DNA of 53,820 nucleotides from UBA3700 sp963592135 (GTDB lineage: Bacteria; Bacillota; Clostridia; Christensenellales; UBA3700), in contig CAVAVP010000011.1 in the NCBI GenBank assembly GCA_963592135.1, forward strand, positions 1-53,820. The letters run 5' to 3'. Positions within the stretch are counted from its first letter, which is position 1, and the number at the start of each line of letters is the position of its first letter. Below, one piece after another: positions 23,834-33,330 of the stretch. The notes beneath the pieces are model-generated. The model made no database searches. It was not told where the DNA came from and worked only from the letters and a program-made list of their open reading frames with translations. A program made the position numbers and the translations under genes.

Positions 23834-24972
23834 TATATTTCCTTCTTAAATAGTGAACAATATGCATTTGAAGAGATGGCCTCTTCGTGTCCAACAAGTC
23901 CCAATTTTTCTGTTGTAGTTGCAGATATTGAAACCTTAGATTCGTCAATTCCCATAGCTTCTGCTAGTGAAAGTTGAATGGCAGGAATATATGACGCCAT
24001 TTTTGGGTTTTGAGCCATAATGACAGCAGATACATTGTTTATGCTATAGCCTTGGTCTTTTATCATTTGAACAACTTCTTTTAATAAAATGATTGAAGAT
24101 ATTTCTTTATATTTATCGTCAGTATCTGGGAATAATTGGCCGATATCTTTATTGTGAGAAGCGGATAAAAGAGCATCCATTATGGCATGTGTTAAAACGT
24201 CTGCATCAGAGTGACCTAAGAGTCCTTTATTGAATGGAATAGTGTATCCGCCTAAAACTAGTTTTCTGTTTTCTACAAGTTCGTGTGTATCCCAACCGAC
24301 TCCAACACTAAAAGATTGAGGAATAAATTTTGCTAAATCTTCTTTTGTTGTTATTTTAATATTGCTTTGTGATCCACGTGTTATATATACATCGCCAACA
24401 TATTCTTGGTATAGGGAAGCATCGTCTGTGAACTGTTCATAGTTTGCTTTCGCCATCGCGTATGCGCGTTTAATTAAATCATATTTAAATACTTGTGGAG
24501 TTTGTACCCTAACAAATTGAGTTCTATCTACAGGTGTTGAACCAAATTCGCTAAATTGACGAAGAGAGTCTGTCTCATCTATACAAGCAACTGCTGTTCC
24601 TTTTTTTATTGCACCTTCAATTGCACTGTCTATTATTTTTTGTGATACAAAAGGTCTTGCTCCATCATGAATTATAACAAGGTCTGTATCTTTAGAAACC
24701 GCCTCAAGAGCGTTAGCTATAGATTCTTGTCTATCAAGGCCTCCTAGACACACTTTAATATTGTTATTGTGTAGGGTAGATACAAATTCTTGAAACCATT
24801 CAAGGTCGATTCTACTACATGCTAAGATGATTTCTTGAATGTCATCTCTGCAAAATGCAGAAATGGTTTTTTGAATAATAGGCATTCCGCCTATATCAAA
24901 CTTTAGTTTATTGTATTGAAGGCCAACTCTAGAACCGGAGCCACCGCAAGCAATAATACAACTAATTTTCAT
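23833..24972 (-). CDS. ispDF: Bifunctional IspD/IspF isoprenoid enzyme
   Basis: A fusion of two non-consecutive MEP-pathway enzymes, 379 residues. Residues 1 to about 220 are IspD (CTP:2-C-methyl-D-erythritol 4-phosphate cytidylyltransferase), with ACGGSGSRVG and the Lys of NKLKFDIGG for nucleotide binding, HDGARPFV, and DRTQFVRVQTPQVF. From about 222 on is IspF (MECDP synthase), with VGVGWDTHEL for the Asp/His zinc ligands, LGHSDADVLTHA and the C-terminal TTTEKLGLVGHEE. Both active sites look intact. Such fusions are known in several bacterial lineages. The ATG overlaps the rqcP stop region by 11 bp, indicating coupling. Confidence 0.95.
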   Translation of the reverse strand: MKISCIIACGGSGSRVGLQYNKLKFDIGGMPIIQKTISAFCRDDIQEIILACSRIDLEWFQEFVSTLHNNNIKVCLGGLDRQESIANALEAVSKDTDLVIIHDGARPFVSQKIIDSAIEGAIKKGTAVACIDETDSLRQFSEFGSTPVDRTQFVRVQTPQVFKYDLIKRAYAMAKANYEQFTDDASLYQEYVGDVYITRGSQSNIKITTKEDLAKFIPQSFSVGVGWDTHELVENRKLVLGGYTIPFNKGLLGHSDADVLTHAIMDALLSASHNKDIGQLFPDTDDKYKEISSIILLKEVVQMIKDQGYSINNVSAVIMAQNPKMASYIPAIQLSLAEAMGIDESKVSISATTTEKLGLVGHEEAISSNAYCSLFKKEI

Positions 24973-25213
24973 TAATAATCACCTCATACATATCCTGTGA
25001 GTCTTGCTTTTTTATAGTTTCTTGTACGCTAAGTATTTTAAACTTAAAGTTATTGTCTCCAAAGTGTAGTGTAACAATATCTCCTATTTTAACTTGGGCC
25101 CCGGCTTTTGCGGGTCTTCCATTTAACTCTACACGAGAAGCATCGCAAGCTTCGTTTGCGACTGTTCTTCTTTTAATAATTCTAGATACTTTTAGAAACT
25201 TATCTAATCTCAT
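24962..25213 (-). CDS. rqcP: S4 domain RNA-binding protein RqcP (YabO-like)
   Basis: An 83-residue single S4-domain protein. The family start MRLDKFLKVSRIIKRRTVA is followed by the S4 core VELNGRPAKAGAQVKIGDIV. In Bacillus subtilis this protein works with RqcH in ribosome-associated quality control, stabilising the P-site tRNA during alanine tailing on stalled 50S subunits. The same function is inferred here from length and sequence. It is the first gene of a unit with ispDF and the membrane gene. Its promoter places the transcription start only a few bases before the ATG. Confidence 0.85.
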   Translation of the reverse strand: MRLDKFLKVSRIIKRRTVANEACDASRVELNGRPAKAGAQVKIGDIVTLHFGDNNFKFKILSVQETIKKQDSQDMYEVIINEN

Positions 25214-25223
25214 ACAATCTAAT

Positions 25224-25251
25224 TTTATATTTATTAAAATGTGAGTGTCAA
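25224..25251 (-). promoter_or_regulatory. Promoter of rqcP-ispDF, near-leaderless
   Basis: On the minus strand TTGACA (25246-25251), a 16-nt spacer and TATAAA (25224-25229). Ten nucleotides separate the -10 box from the ATG at 25213, so the 5' leader would be about 3-4 nt, and no Shine-Dalgarno is present. Confidence 0.7.
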
Positions 25252-25298
25252 GATATGCTATATAGTGAAAATATGAAATAGTTTGGCTATTTTGAAAA

Positions 25299-25358
25299 AT
25301 TTTACAAAGATTTTACATTAAAAATTTAAAAATTGAAAATTTTACAAAGATTTTACAT
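25299..25358 (+). repeat. Tandem copies of a 20-bp element upstream of rpoB
   Basis: ATTTTACAAAGATTTTACAT occurs at 25299-25318 and identically at 25339-25358, exactly 40 bp apart. Each copy is itself a direct repeat of ATTTTACA with an 11-bp period. A one-mismatch copy lies upstream of the rpsL promoter (41833-41852). Confidence 0.85.
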
Positions 25359-25404
25359 AAAAAAATCGAAAAATAAATATTTTTCTAAATTGTAAAAAAA
25401 TTAT

Positions 25405-25433
25405 TTGACTCGTAGAGAGGTTTCATATATATT
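25405..25433 (+). promoter_or_regulatory. Promoter of rpoBC
   Basis: TTGACT (25405-25410), a 17-nt spacer and TATATT (25428-25433), giving a leader of about 80 nt before the rpoB ATG. No terminator or riboswitch-like fold is evident in the leader. Confidence 0.75.
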
Positions 25434-25518
25434 TATTTACGCACGTTAATTATTTAGGGGGAATTTTGCGATTTTTTCTAAATGTAAGCAAAGAAAATTT
25501 ATTGAAGGAGGGTACAAT

Positions 25519-28500
25519 ATGCCTCAAAATATGACACATAAAGTTAAGTATGGCGATAATGTTAGAGATTCTTTCTCTAAGATTAAGGAAGTTTTAGATA
25601 TGCCTTACTTGCTTGAAGCTCAAATGGATTCTTACAAAGAATTTATTACAAAGGGTATTCAAAACGTATTGGATGATTTTTCTCCAGTAGTTGACAGAAT
25701 GGGAAGATTTAAGTTGTATTTCTTAGGTTTCACTTTAGAGGGAACACCTAAATACACTCTTAAAGAATGCCATGAAGGTGATCACTCTTATACACTACCT
25801 CTACAAGTTAAAATCAGATTAGAGCGTACTGAAACAGGTGAAGTTATTGAAGACAAAGTCTTTATGGGTGATATTCCGCTAATCACTGAAAATGGTTCAT
25901 TCGTTATTAATGGTGCTGATCGTGTTATCGTAAGCCAATTAGTAAGAAGCCCAAGTGTTTACAATACTTTTGAAAAGGACTCAAAAACTGGTGAAGAAAT
26001 TTATTCTACACAAGTTATGCCTCAAAGAGGAGCTTGGATTGAATTTAAGCAAGACCAACATGGTGTAATTTCCGTAGCTGTAGATAGAAAGAGAAAATTC
26101 CCAGCAACAGTTCTTATAAGAAATTTATTAGCTCAAGGTACAAACGAAGAGTTAATTGAATTGTTTGGTGATGAAGAATTCTTAAGAAAAACAATAGAAA
26201 AAGATGGTACAACAGATTTAGATTCTGCAAAGAGAGAATTCTATATGCGTCAACGTCCAGGTGAGGAAGTTTCAGATGAAGGTATTAGTATTCTTCTAAC
26301 GAACTTATTCTTCGATGATAAGAGATATGACTTAATGAAAGTTGGTAGATATAAGATTAACAAGAAGTTGTCTTTAGCTTATAGAATTGAAGGATTAGAA
26401 CTTGCAGAGGATGCAGTGACAGAAGATGGTGAAGTAATCGTTCAAGCTAAAAAAGCTGGTTACTTAAGTTTAGATGACGCAAGAAAGATTCAAAATGCCG
26501 GTATAAACAGTGTTAAAGTTATCTCAATTAATGGTGAAACAGTTAAAGTCTTAGGTAATAAATCAGCAAACATTGTTGAATATGCTAAAAACCTAGGAAT
26601 TAAGATTTCAGATAAAGTTTTAGTTGCATTATTTGGTGAGAACTCAGAGTATGATGATCAAATTATCTATACTCCAGCTTTCGACGCTATGCTTAAAGAA
26701 CATAAGACAAGCAAGGCTGTTGAAGAATATATTTTAAAGAATATAATTGAGGCTTCAAGACTTTTAGTTGTTAAATGTTTAACTCCAGATGATATCCTAT
26801 CTTCATTCTCAAACAACTTAGGATTATCTCATGGTGTAGGTAAAACAGATGTTATTGACCATTTAGCAAATAGACGTGTTCGTTGCGTTGGTGAACTTCT
26901 TGAAAACCAATTCCATATCGGTATTAGCAGACTTGAAAAACAAATCAAGGAAAACATGGCAAGAACTCAAGAAAGTGATGATTGCAGAATTCAACAATTC
27001 ATTAATATTAAGCCGGTTTCAGCTGTAATTAAAGAATTCTTCTGTTCATCTCCACTTTCTCAATTTATGGATCATCATAACCCAATTGCAGAATTAACAA
27101 ATAAAAGAAAATTATCTGCATTAGGACCTGGTGGATTATCTAGAGAAAGAGCAGGTTTTGAAGTTCGTGATATTAACCATACTCACTATGGTCGTCTATG
27201 TCCAATTGAAACTCCAGAAGGTCAAAACATTGGACTTATTTCATCATTTGCTTCATACGCTAAAGTTAATAAGTATGGATTTATTGAAGCTCCATATAGA
27301 AAAGTAGATAAAGAAAAAGGTATCGTTACAAACGAAGTAAGATATTTGCAAGCTGATGAAGAAGATAATTACATCGTAGCTCAAGCTAATACTCCATTAA
27401 ATGAAGATGGTTCATTTGCTGAAGAACGTGTAATGTGTCGTATTAAGGAAGATATCCGTGAAGTAGATAAATCAAGAGTAGATTATATGGATGTTTCTCC
27501 AAAACAATTAATTTCAGTTGCTTCTGCACTTATCCCATTCCTTGAAAACGATGATACAGCTCGTGCCCTAATGGGTTCTAACATGCAACGTCAAGCTGTA
27601 CCTCTATTAAAACCAGAATCTCCAATGATTGCAACTGGTATCGAGTACAAGATTGCTCATGATAGTGGTGTATTAAAACTTGCTAAAAACGATGGTGTCG
27701 TAAAGAGCGTATCTGCAGATAGAATCGTTGTAACAACAGTAGATGGTGAAGATGTTTATGAATTACAAAAATTCGAAAGATCTAACGCTGGTACATGTAT
27801 TACACAAAAGCCAATTGTTTCAAAAGGACAAAAGGTTATAAAGGATATGGTTCTTGCTGATGGACCTGCTACTCAAAATGGTGAACTTTCTTTAGGACGT
27901 AACATTTTAATTGGTTACATGTCATGGGAAGGTTACAACTACGAGGATGCTATCTTAATTAATGAAGACTTGGTAAAAGATGATGTATTTACATCAATCC
28001 ACATTGAAAAGTTTGAAACATCTGCAAGAGAAATCAATAAGTTAGGCTCAGAACAAATCACAAGAGATATTCCAGGTCTTTCTGATGATGTATTAAAGAA
28101 TCTTGACGAAGATGGTATCGTAAGAATCGGAGCAGAAGTTAACTCAGGGGACATCTTAGTAGGTAAGACAACTCCAAAGGGTGAAACAGAACCATCAGCT
28201 CAAGAAAGATTATTAAGATCTATCTTTGGTGATAAGTCAAAAGATGTTAAAGATACATCAACAAGAGTTCCTCATGGTCAATCAGGTGTTGTAATTGGTG
28301 TTAAAGTATTCACTAAGAAGAACAAAGACGATATGGAACCAGGTGTAAATAAACAAGTTAGAGTTTATGTAGCACAAAAGAGAAAGATAGGTGTTGGTGA
28401 TAAGATGTCAGGACGTCACGGTAACAAGGGTGTTATTTCAAGAGTATTACCAAGAGAGGATATGCCATTCCTAGAAGATGGTACAAGATTACAAATCGTA

Positions 28501-29340
28501 TTAAACCCTCTAGGCGTTCCTTCACGTATGAACATCGGACAAGTTCTTGAAGTTCACTTGGGATATGTTGCTAAAAAACTTGGATTAAAGATTGCAACTC
28601 CAGTATTTGATGGTGCAAAAGAATCTGATATTAAGCAATTATTAAAGGAAAATAATTTACCAGAAAACGGAAAGTTTACAGTATATGATGGTAGAACTGG
28701 TGAAGCATTTGAAAACCCTGTTACAGTCGGTTACATGTATATGTTAAAACTTTGTCACATGGTTGATGAAAAAATGCATGCAAGATCTATTGGACCATAC
28801 AGCTTAATTACACAACAACCTTTAGGTGGTAAGGCGCAATTTGGTGGACAACGTTTCGGTGAAATGGAAGTTTGGGCACTAGAAGCTTATGGTGCAGCTC
28901 ACATCCTTCAAGAAGTATTGACAATTAAGTCAGATGATGTAACAGGAAGATCTAAAGCATATGAGGCAATTTCAAGAGGAAATCAAATCGCAGAGCCAAG
29001 TACTCCAGAATCATTTAAGGTTCTTGTTAAGGAAATGCAAGCTATTGGTCTTGATGTTAGAATTCAAAATGAGCATGGTGCTGAAGTTGATTCAATTACC
29101 AACTTTACAGATCCTGCTGATACAAATCAACAAGTATACTCAACTGATAGTAATCAATCACAAGGACAAGAAATTTCTCTTGATGGTATGGATGATGCAG
29201 ATAGTAACAATGATTTAGGTTTAGGTGACAGCATAAATGATAATGATGATTCATTCATGGATTTAGGCAATATCTTTGGTGCTAAAGACGACGATAAGGA
29301 TTCATTTGATTTATTTACAAATGAAGACGATAAAGAATAA
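25519..29340 (+). CDS. rpoB: DNA-directed RNA polymerase subunit beta
   Basis: Catalytic-core subunit of RNA polymerase, 1273 residues. Recognisable parts are the rifampicin region (FMDHHNPIAELTNKRKLSAL, about 513-535), RAGFEVRDINHTHYGRLCPIETPEG, and the switch and active-site segment GDKMSGRHGNKGVISRVLP. The residue equivalent to E. coli H526 is Asn (residue 528) and that of R529 is Lys (residue 531). After the usual C-terminus there is an extension of about 80 residues (from about 29098) very rich in Asp, Asn and Ser, which makes the protein longer than typical Firmicute RpoB. A strong GAAGGAGGG site lies before the ATG. rpoC follows after 11 bp. Confidence 0.98.
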   Translation: MPQNMTHKVKYGDNVRDSFSKIKEVLDMPYLLEAQMDSYKEFITKGIQNVLDDFSPVVDRMGRFKLYFLGFTLEGTPKYTLKECHEGDHSYTLPLQVKIRLERTETGEVIEDKVFMGDIPLITENGSFVINGADRVIVSQLVRSPSVYNTFEKDSKTGEEIYSTQVMPQRGAWIEFKQDQHGVISVAVDRKRKFPATVLIRNLLAQGTNEELIELFGDEEFLRKTIEKDGTTDLDSAKREFYMRQRPGEEVSDEGISILLTNLFFDDKRYDLMKVGRYKINKKLSLAYRIEGLELAEDAVTEDGEVIVQAKKAGYLSLDDARKIQNAGINSVKVISINGETVKVLGNKSANIVEYAKNLGIKISDKVLVALFGENSEYDDQIIYTPAFDAMLKEHKTSKAVEEYILKNIIEASRLLVVKCLTPDDILSSFSNNLGLSHGVGKTDVIDHLANRRVRCVGELLENQFHIGISRLEKQIKENMARTQESDDCRIQQFINIKPVSAVIKEFFCSSPLSQFMDHHNPIAELTNKRKLSALGPGGLSRERAGFEVRDINHTHYGRLCPIETPEGQNIGLISSFASYAKVNKYGFIEAPYRKVDKEKGIVTNEVRYLQADEEDNYIVAQANTPLNEDGSFAEERVMCRIKEDIREVDKSRVDYMDVSPKQLISVASALIPFLENDDTARALMGSNMQRQAVPLLKPESPMIATGIEYKIAHDSGVLKLAKNDGVVKSVSADRIVVTTVDGEDVYELQKFERSNAGTCITQKPIVSKGQKVIKDMVLADGPATQNGELSLGRNILIGYMSWEGYNYEDAILINEDLVKDDVFTSIHIEKFETSAREINKLGSEQITRDIPGLSDDVLKNLDEDGIVRIGAEVNSGDILVGKTTPKGETEPSAQERLLRSIFGDKSKDVKDTSTRVPHGQSGVVIGVKVFTKKNKDDMEPGVNKQVRVYVAQKRKIGVGDKMSGRHGNKGVISRVLPREDMPFLEDGTRLQIVLNPLGVPSRMNIGQVLEVHLGYVAKKLGLKIATPVFDGAKESDIKQLLKENNLPENGKFTVYDGRTGEAFENPVTVGYMYMLKLCHMVDEKMHARSIGPYSLITQQPLGGKAQFGGQRFGEMEVWALEAYGAAHILQEVLTIKSDDVTGRSKAYEAISRGNQIAEPSTPESFKVLVKEMQAIGLDVRIQNEHGAEVDSITNFTDPADTNQQVYSTDSNQSQGQEISLDGMDDADSNNDLGLGDSINDNDDSFMDLGNIFGAKDDDKDSFDLFTNEDDKE

Positions 29341-29351
29341 GGAGATTAATT

Positions 29352-32300
29352 ATGGCAGACGTAAATAATTTTGATTCGATTAAAATAGGCATTGCCTCTC
29401 CTGAGGTTATAAGAGGATGGTCTCATGGTGAAGTTACAAATACAGAGACTATAAACTATAGAACTACAAAACCAGAGCCAGGTGGTTTATTCTGTGAAAG
29501 AATATTTGGACCTACAAAAGACTTTGAATGTGCTTGTGGTAAATATAAAAAACAAAGACAAAAGGGATTAACTTGTGACAAATGTGGCGTTGAACTTGTT
29601 AGATCAAAAGTAAGACGTGAAAGAATGGGACACATTGAACTTGCTTGTCCAGTTACTCATATTTGGTATCTAAAAGGTGCTCCTTATAGAATGAGTTCGC
29701 TTTTAAATATTCCATTAAAGGAATTAGAGCTTGTTGTTTATTACAATAAATATGTTGTATTAGATAAAGGTACTTCTAATTTTGAATATAAGCAAATTAT
29801 TTCAGATGAAGAATACTATGAAGCAATTGATGAATTCGGTCCTGGTTCATTTAGAGCAGGAATGGGAGCTGAAGCCGTTAAGGAATTATTAAAGAATATT
29901 GATTTAGATAAAGAATATGACGACTTAATTAAAGAAATTGAAAATGCAAAAGAAGGAAGTGCAAGACAAAAGGCTATTAAGAGATTAGATGTTGTTCAAG
30001 CATTTAAGAATTCAGATAATAAGCCAGAGTGGATGGTACTTGATGTAATTCCAGTATTACCTCCAGATTTAAGACCACTTGTTTCAATTGATGGTTCAAG
30101 CAGCAAGTTTACTTCTTCAGATATTAATGAATTATATAGAAAAGTAATTCAAAGAAATAACCGTTTAAAGAAACTTTTAGAGCAAGGTACTCCAAGTGTT
30201 ATTATAAGAACAGAAAAGAGGAATGTTCAAGAAGCTGTTGATGCATTAATTGATAATGGTCGTCGTGGTAAAGCTGTTTCTATTAACAATAGAAAAGTTA
30301 AGTCATTAACAGAATCTCTAAAGGGTAAACAAGGTCGTTTCCGTATGAACTTACTTGGTAAGCGTGTTGACTATTCAGGACGTTCAGTTATCGTTGTTGG
30401 TCCAGAATTAAAGATGTACCAATGCGGTCTACCAAAGGAAATGGCTGTAGAATTATTTAAACCATTTATTATTAAACAATTAATAGAAAGAGGTTTAGCT
30501 TCAAGTATTAAAAATGCTAAGAAGATTATAGATAATCCAACTCCAGAAGTTTGGGATATTCTAGAGAATGTTATTAAGGATCACCCAGTACTTCTAAACC
30601 GTGCTCCTTCATTACATAGACTTTCTATCCAAGCATTTGAGCCAGTACTAGTTGATGGTAGAGCTATTAAACTTCACCCACTTGTTTGTACAGGTTTCAA
30701 CGCTGACTTCGATGGAGACCAAATGGCTGTTCACGTTCCTCTATCACTAGAGGCTAGAGCAGAAGCTAGATTCTTAATGTTATCTACAAACAATATCTTA
30801 AAATTATCTGATGGTAAGCCAATCGTTTCTCCATCACAAGATATCGTTATGGGTTCTTACTATTTAACAATGCCTGAAAATCCAGAAGTTGCTAAAAAGA
30901 ATTTAGAAAGACGTGTATTTAGAAATCCAGAAGAAGCTTTAATGGCTTATCAAATGAAACAAATTCCAATTCAAAGATTAATTGAAGTTAGAGTTTCAAA
31001 GGTTATTGATGGCGTTACAAAGTCTAAGAGAATTAAGACAACAGTTGGTAGATTAATATTTAATAATGCTATCCCTCAAGATATATTCTATGGACTAGAT
31101 TCTAATATTGATACATTCAATGATTTTAGTGTATCTGATGATAAGAAAGATGAACTAGACTTAAAAATCAATGCTAAGGTTGGTAAAAAGCAATTATCTA
31201 AGATTGTTGATGTAGTATTTAGCAACAAAGGTGCTACAGAAACTTCAGTAGTTCTAGATAAGATTAAAGCTTTAGGTTATAAGTATTCAACAATTGGTGC
31301 TATAACAACATCAATATTCGATATGCATGTTCCAGAACAAAAGAAGGGTATTATTGAAGAAGCTCAAAAGAAGACAGTATTAATTGAAAAAGCTGCAAGA
31401 AAAGGTTTAGCTACAGAACAATCTCGTTATGAACATACAATTGAAGTTTGGTCAGATGCTAAGAAGGAAATTGAAAATATTCTTAAGAGTCAATCAACAG
31501 ACTACAACCCAATTTGGATGATGGCTAACTCAGGTGCCCGTGGTGGTATTGGACAGATCGGACAATTATGTGGTATGCGTGGTATCGTTGCATCTACATC
31601 AGGTAAGAATATCGAGCTTCCAATTAAGTCTTCATATCGTGAAGGTCTATCCGTTTTGGAATATTTCATTTCAGCTCACGGTGGTCGTAAAGGTATGGCT
31701 GATACAGCGTTAAAGACAGCAGACTCAGGTTACTTAACTCGTCGTTTAGTTGATATTGCTCAATCAGTAATTGTTTATGAAAACGATTGTGGAGATAAGA
31801 AAGGTACAGTTGTTAGAAATATTGATTACCAAGTATTTAGAAAGAACATCTTAGGATTAAAGTTGGCAGAAGATGCTATTGATTCAAATGGTAATGTTGT
31901 CGTAAAGAAAGGTATATTAATTACAGAGGCTGAAGTTCTAGCATTATACAATAAGAAAGTAGCAAGAACTAGCATCGAAAAGAATAAGAAGGTTGAAGTT
32001 GAGCCATTAAACGAAAAGGCTGGTAAGACATTTATTGAAAAAATTGATGGTAGATTTGTTATCAATGATGTTATCAACCCAACAACTGGTGAAGTAATAG
32101 TCCCAGCAGATACTATGATTTCTCAAGCTCAAGCTAAAGCTATAGATAAAGCTGGTATTTATGAACTTGTAATTAGAGCTATCGTTTCATGTAAAGCAAA
32201 ACGTGGCGTTTGTGCTAAGTGTTATGGTAAGAACATGGCTTCTGGTAACATTGTAAAAGTTGGTGAAGCTGTAGGTATTATTGCAGCTCAATCAGTAGGT

Positions 32301-33167
32301 GAGCCAGGAACACAGTTAACAATGAGAACATTCCACACCGGTGGTGTTGCTACAGCAGGCGATATAACAAATGGTCTTCCTCGTGTACAAGAATTGTTCG
32401 AGGTTAGAAGACCAAAAGGTCAAGCTGTAATTTCAGATATTGATGGTGTTGTAAGAATTGAAGAAACAGAAAAGTCAAGAACTGTTTTCGTTGATGGTGT
32501 AGATAAGTATACAGGCGAACAAGTTAATAAGGAATACCCAATTGACTATAATAAGAAGATCTGTGTTGAAGATGGACAAAAGATTGCAGCTGGTGACAGA
32601 ATTACTTTAGGTTCTATTTATCCACAAGATTTATTAAGAACAAAGGGCGTTGCTGCTGTTCAAGATTATATTATCCAAGAAGTTAAAGCAACATATGAAG
32701 CTTCAGATGCTGAAATCAACGAAAAGCACTTAGAGATTATCGTTAAACAAATGTTAAGAAAGGTTAGAATTGTTAACGCTGGTTCAACAAAACTTGTAGT
32801 AGGTGATGTAGTTGATGAAAATGTTCTACAAGAAGAAAACCAAAAGGTTCTTGAAGAAGGTGGAATTCCAGCACAAGGACAAAGAATCCTTCTTGGTATA
32901 ACAAAAGCTTCTCTTGCTGTAGATTCATTTATTTCAGCAGCTTCATTCCAAGAAACTGCAAGAATCTTAGCAGATGCTGCTATGAAGGGTAAAGTTGACC
33001 ATCTACAAGGCTTAAAAGAAAATGTTATTATTGGTAAGTTAATTCCAGCTGGTACAGGTTGCAAGTGCTACCAAGATATAACAACAGTTTCTAAAGCCTC
33101 AGAAGTTAACATGATTCAAGAAGATAAGTCTTACGAAAAGAACAACGAAAGCTTAGATATTGAATAA
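29352..33167 (+). CDS. rpoC: DNA-directed RNA polymerase subunit beta'
   Basis: Second catalytic subunit of RNA polymerase, 1271 residues. The N-terminal zinc ribbon (CACGKYKKQRQKGLTCDKC, about 58-76), the catalytic Mg2+ motif NADFDGDQMAVH (from residue 450) and the second zinc site near CKAKRGVCAKCYG are present. So is the trigger-loop region GEPGTQLTMRTFHTGGVA. It is cotranscribed with rpoB (AAGGAG, 11-bp gap). The gene ends 17 bp before the SAM-I riboswitch leader of metK, and I see no clear terminator immediately after it, so read-through into the riboswitch is likely. Confidence 0.98.
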   Translation: MADVNNFDSIKIGIASPEVIRGWSHGEVTNTETINYRTTKPEPGGLFCERIFGPTKDFECACGKYKKQRQKGLTCDKCGVELVRSKVRRERMGHIELACPVTHIWYLKGAPYRMSSLLNIPLKELELVVYYNKYVVLDKGTSNFEYKQIISDEEYYEAIDEFGPGSFRAGMGAEAVKELLKNIDLDKEYDDLIKEIENAKEGSARQKAIKRLDVVQAFKNSDNKPEWMVLDVIPVLPPDLRPLVSIDGSSSKFTSSDINELYRKVIQRNNRLKKLLEQGTPSVIIRTEKRNVQEAVDALIDNGRRGKAVSINNRKVKSLTESLKGKQGRFRMNLLGKRVDYSGRSVIVVGPELKMYQCGLPKEMAVELFKPFIIKQLIERGLASSIKNAKKIIDNPTPEVWDILENVIKDHPVLLNRAPSLHRLSIQAFEPVLVDGRAIKLHPLVCTGFNADFDGDQMAVHVPLSLEARAEARFLMLSTNNILKLSDGKPIVSPSQDIVMGSYYLTMPENPEVAKKNLERRVFRNPEEALMAYQMKQIPIQRLIEVRVSKVIDGVTKSKRIKTTVGRLIFNNAIPQDIFYGLDSNIDTFNDFSVSDDKKDELDLKINAKVGKKQLSKIVDVVFSNKGATETSVVLDKIKALGYKYSTIGAITTSIFDMHVPEQKKGIIEEAQKKTVLIEKAARKGLATEQSRYEHTIEVWSDAKKEIENILKSQSTDYNPIWMMANSGARGGIGQIGQLCGMRGIVASTSGKNIELPIKSSYREGLSVLEYFISAHGGRKGMADTALKTADSGYLTRRLVDIAQSVIVYENDCGDKKGTVVRNIDYQVFRKNILGLKLAEDAIDSNGNVVVKKGILITEAEVLALYNKKVARTSIEKNKKVEVEPLNEKAGKTFIEKIDGRFVINDVINPTTGEVIVPADTMISQAQAKAIDKAGIYELVIRAIVSCKAKRGVCAKCYGKNMASGNIVKVGEAVGIIAAQSVGEPGTQLTMRTFHTGGVATAGDITNGLPRVQELFEVRRPKGQAVISDIDGVVRIEETEKSRTVFVDGVDKYTGEQVNKEYPIDYNKKICVEDGQKIAAGDRITLGSIYPQDLLRTKGVAAVQDYIIQEVKATYEASDAEINEKHLEIIVKQMLRKVRIVNAGSTKLVVGDVVDENVLQEENQKVLEEGGIPAQGQRILLGITKASLAVDSFISAASFQETARILADAAMKGKVDHLQGLKENVIIGKLIPAGTGCKCYQDITTVSKASEVNMIQEDKSYEKNNESLDIE

Positions 33168-33177
33168 TTAAAACATC

Positions 33178-33316
33178 TATAATTTATTTCTATGAAGAGT
33201 GTCGGAGGGACAGGCCCTATGAAGACACAGCAACCTCAAGTAAGGTGCTAAATCCTGCAAGTTCACTTGAAAGATAGAATTTAAGGCCACTATCAATTAA
33301 GTAGTGGCCTTATTAA
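33178..33316 (+). promoter_or_regulatory. SAM-I (S-box) riboswitch upstream of metK
   Basis: S-box core elements are in order: GAAGAGTGTCGGAGGGAC (from 33194), GGCCCTATGAAGACACAGCAACC (33213-33235, split across the core) and AAGGTGCTAAATCCTGC (from 33242). The P1 3' strand (AAGATAGAATTT) abuts a terminator stem AAGGCCACTA/TAGTGGCCTT (33283-33311) with a weak T tract. TATAAT at 33178-33183 could be its own -10 box. SAM binding should switch metK expression off. Confidence 0.93.
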
Positions 33317-33330
33317 TTTAGGAGGATAAA

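Noticed and set aside
25299..25358. Repeats upstream of rpoB as a CRISPR array or insertion-sequence ends
   Set aside because: There are only two copies, AT-rich, 20 bp long with short non-unique spacers and no cas or transposase genes nearby.
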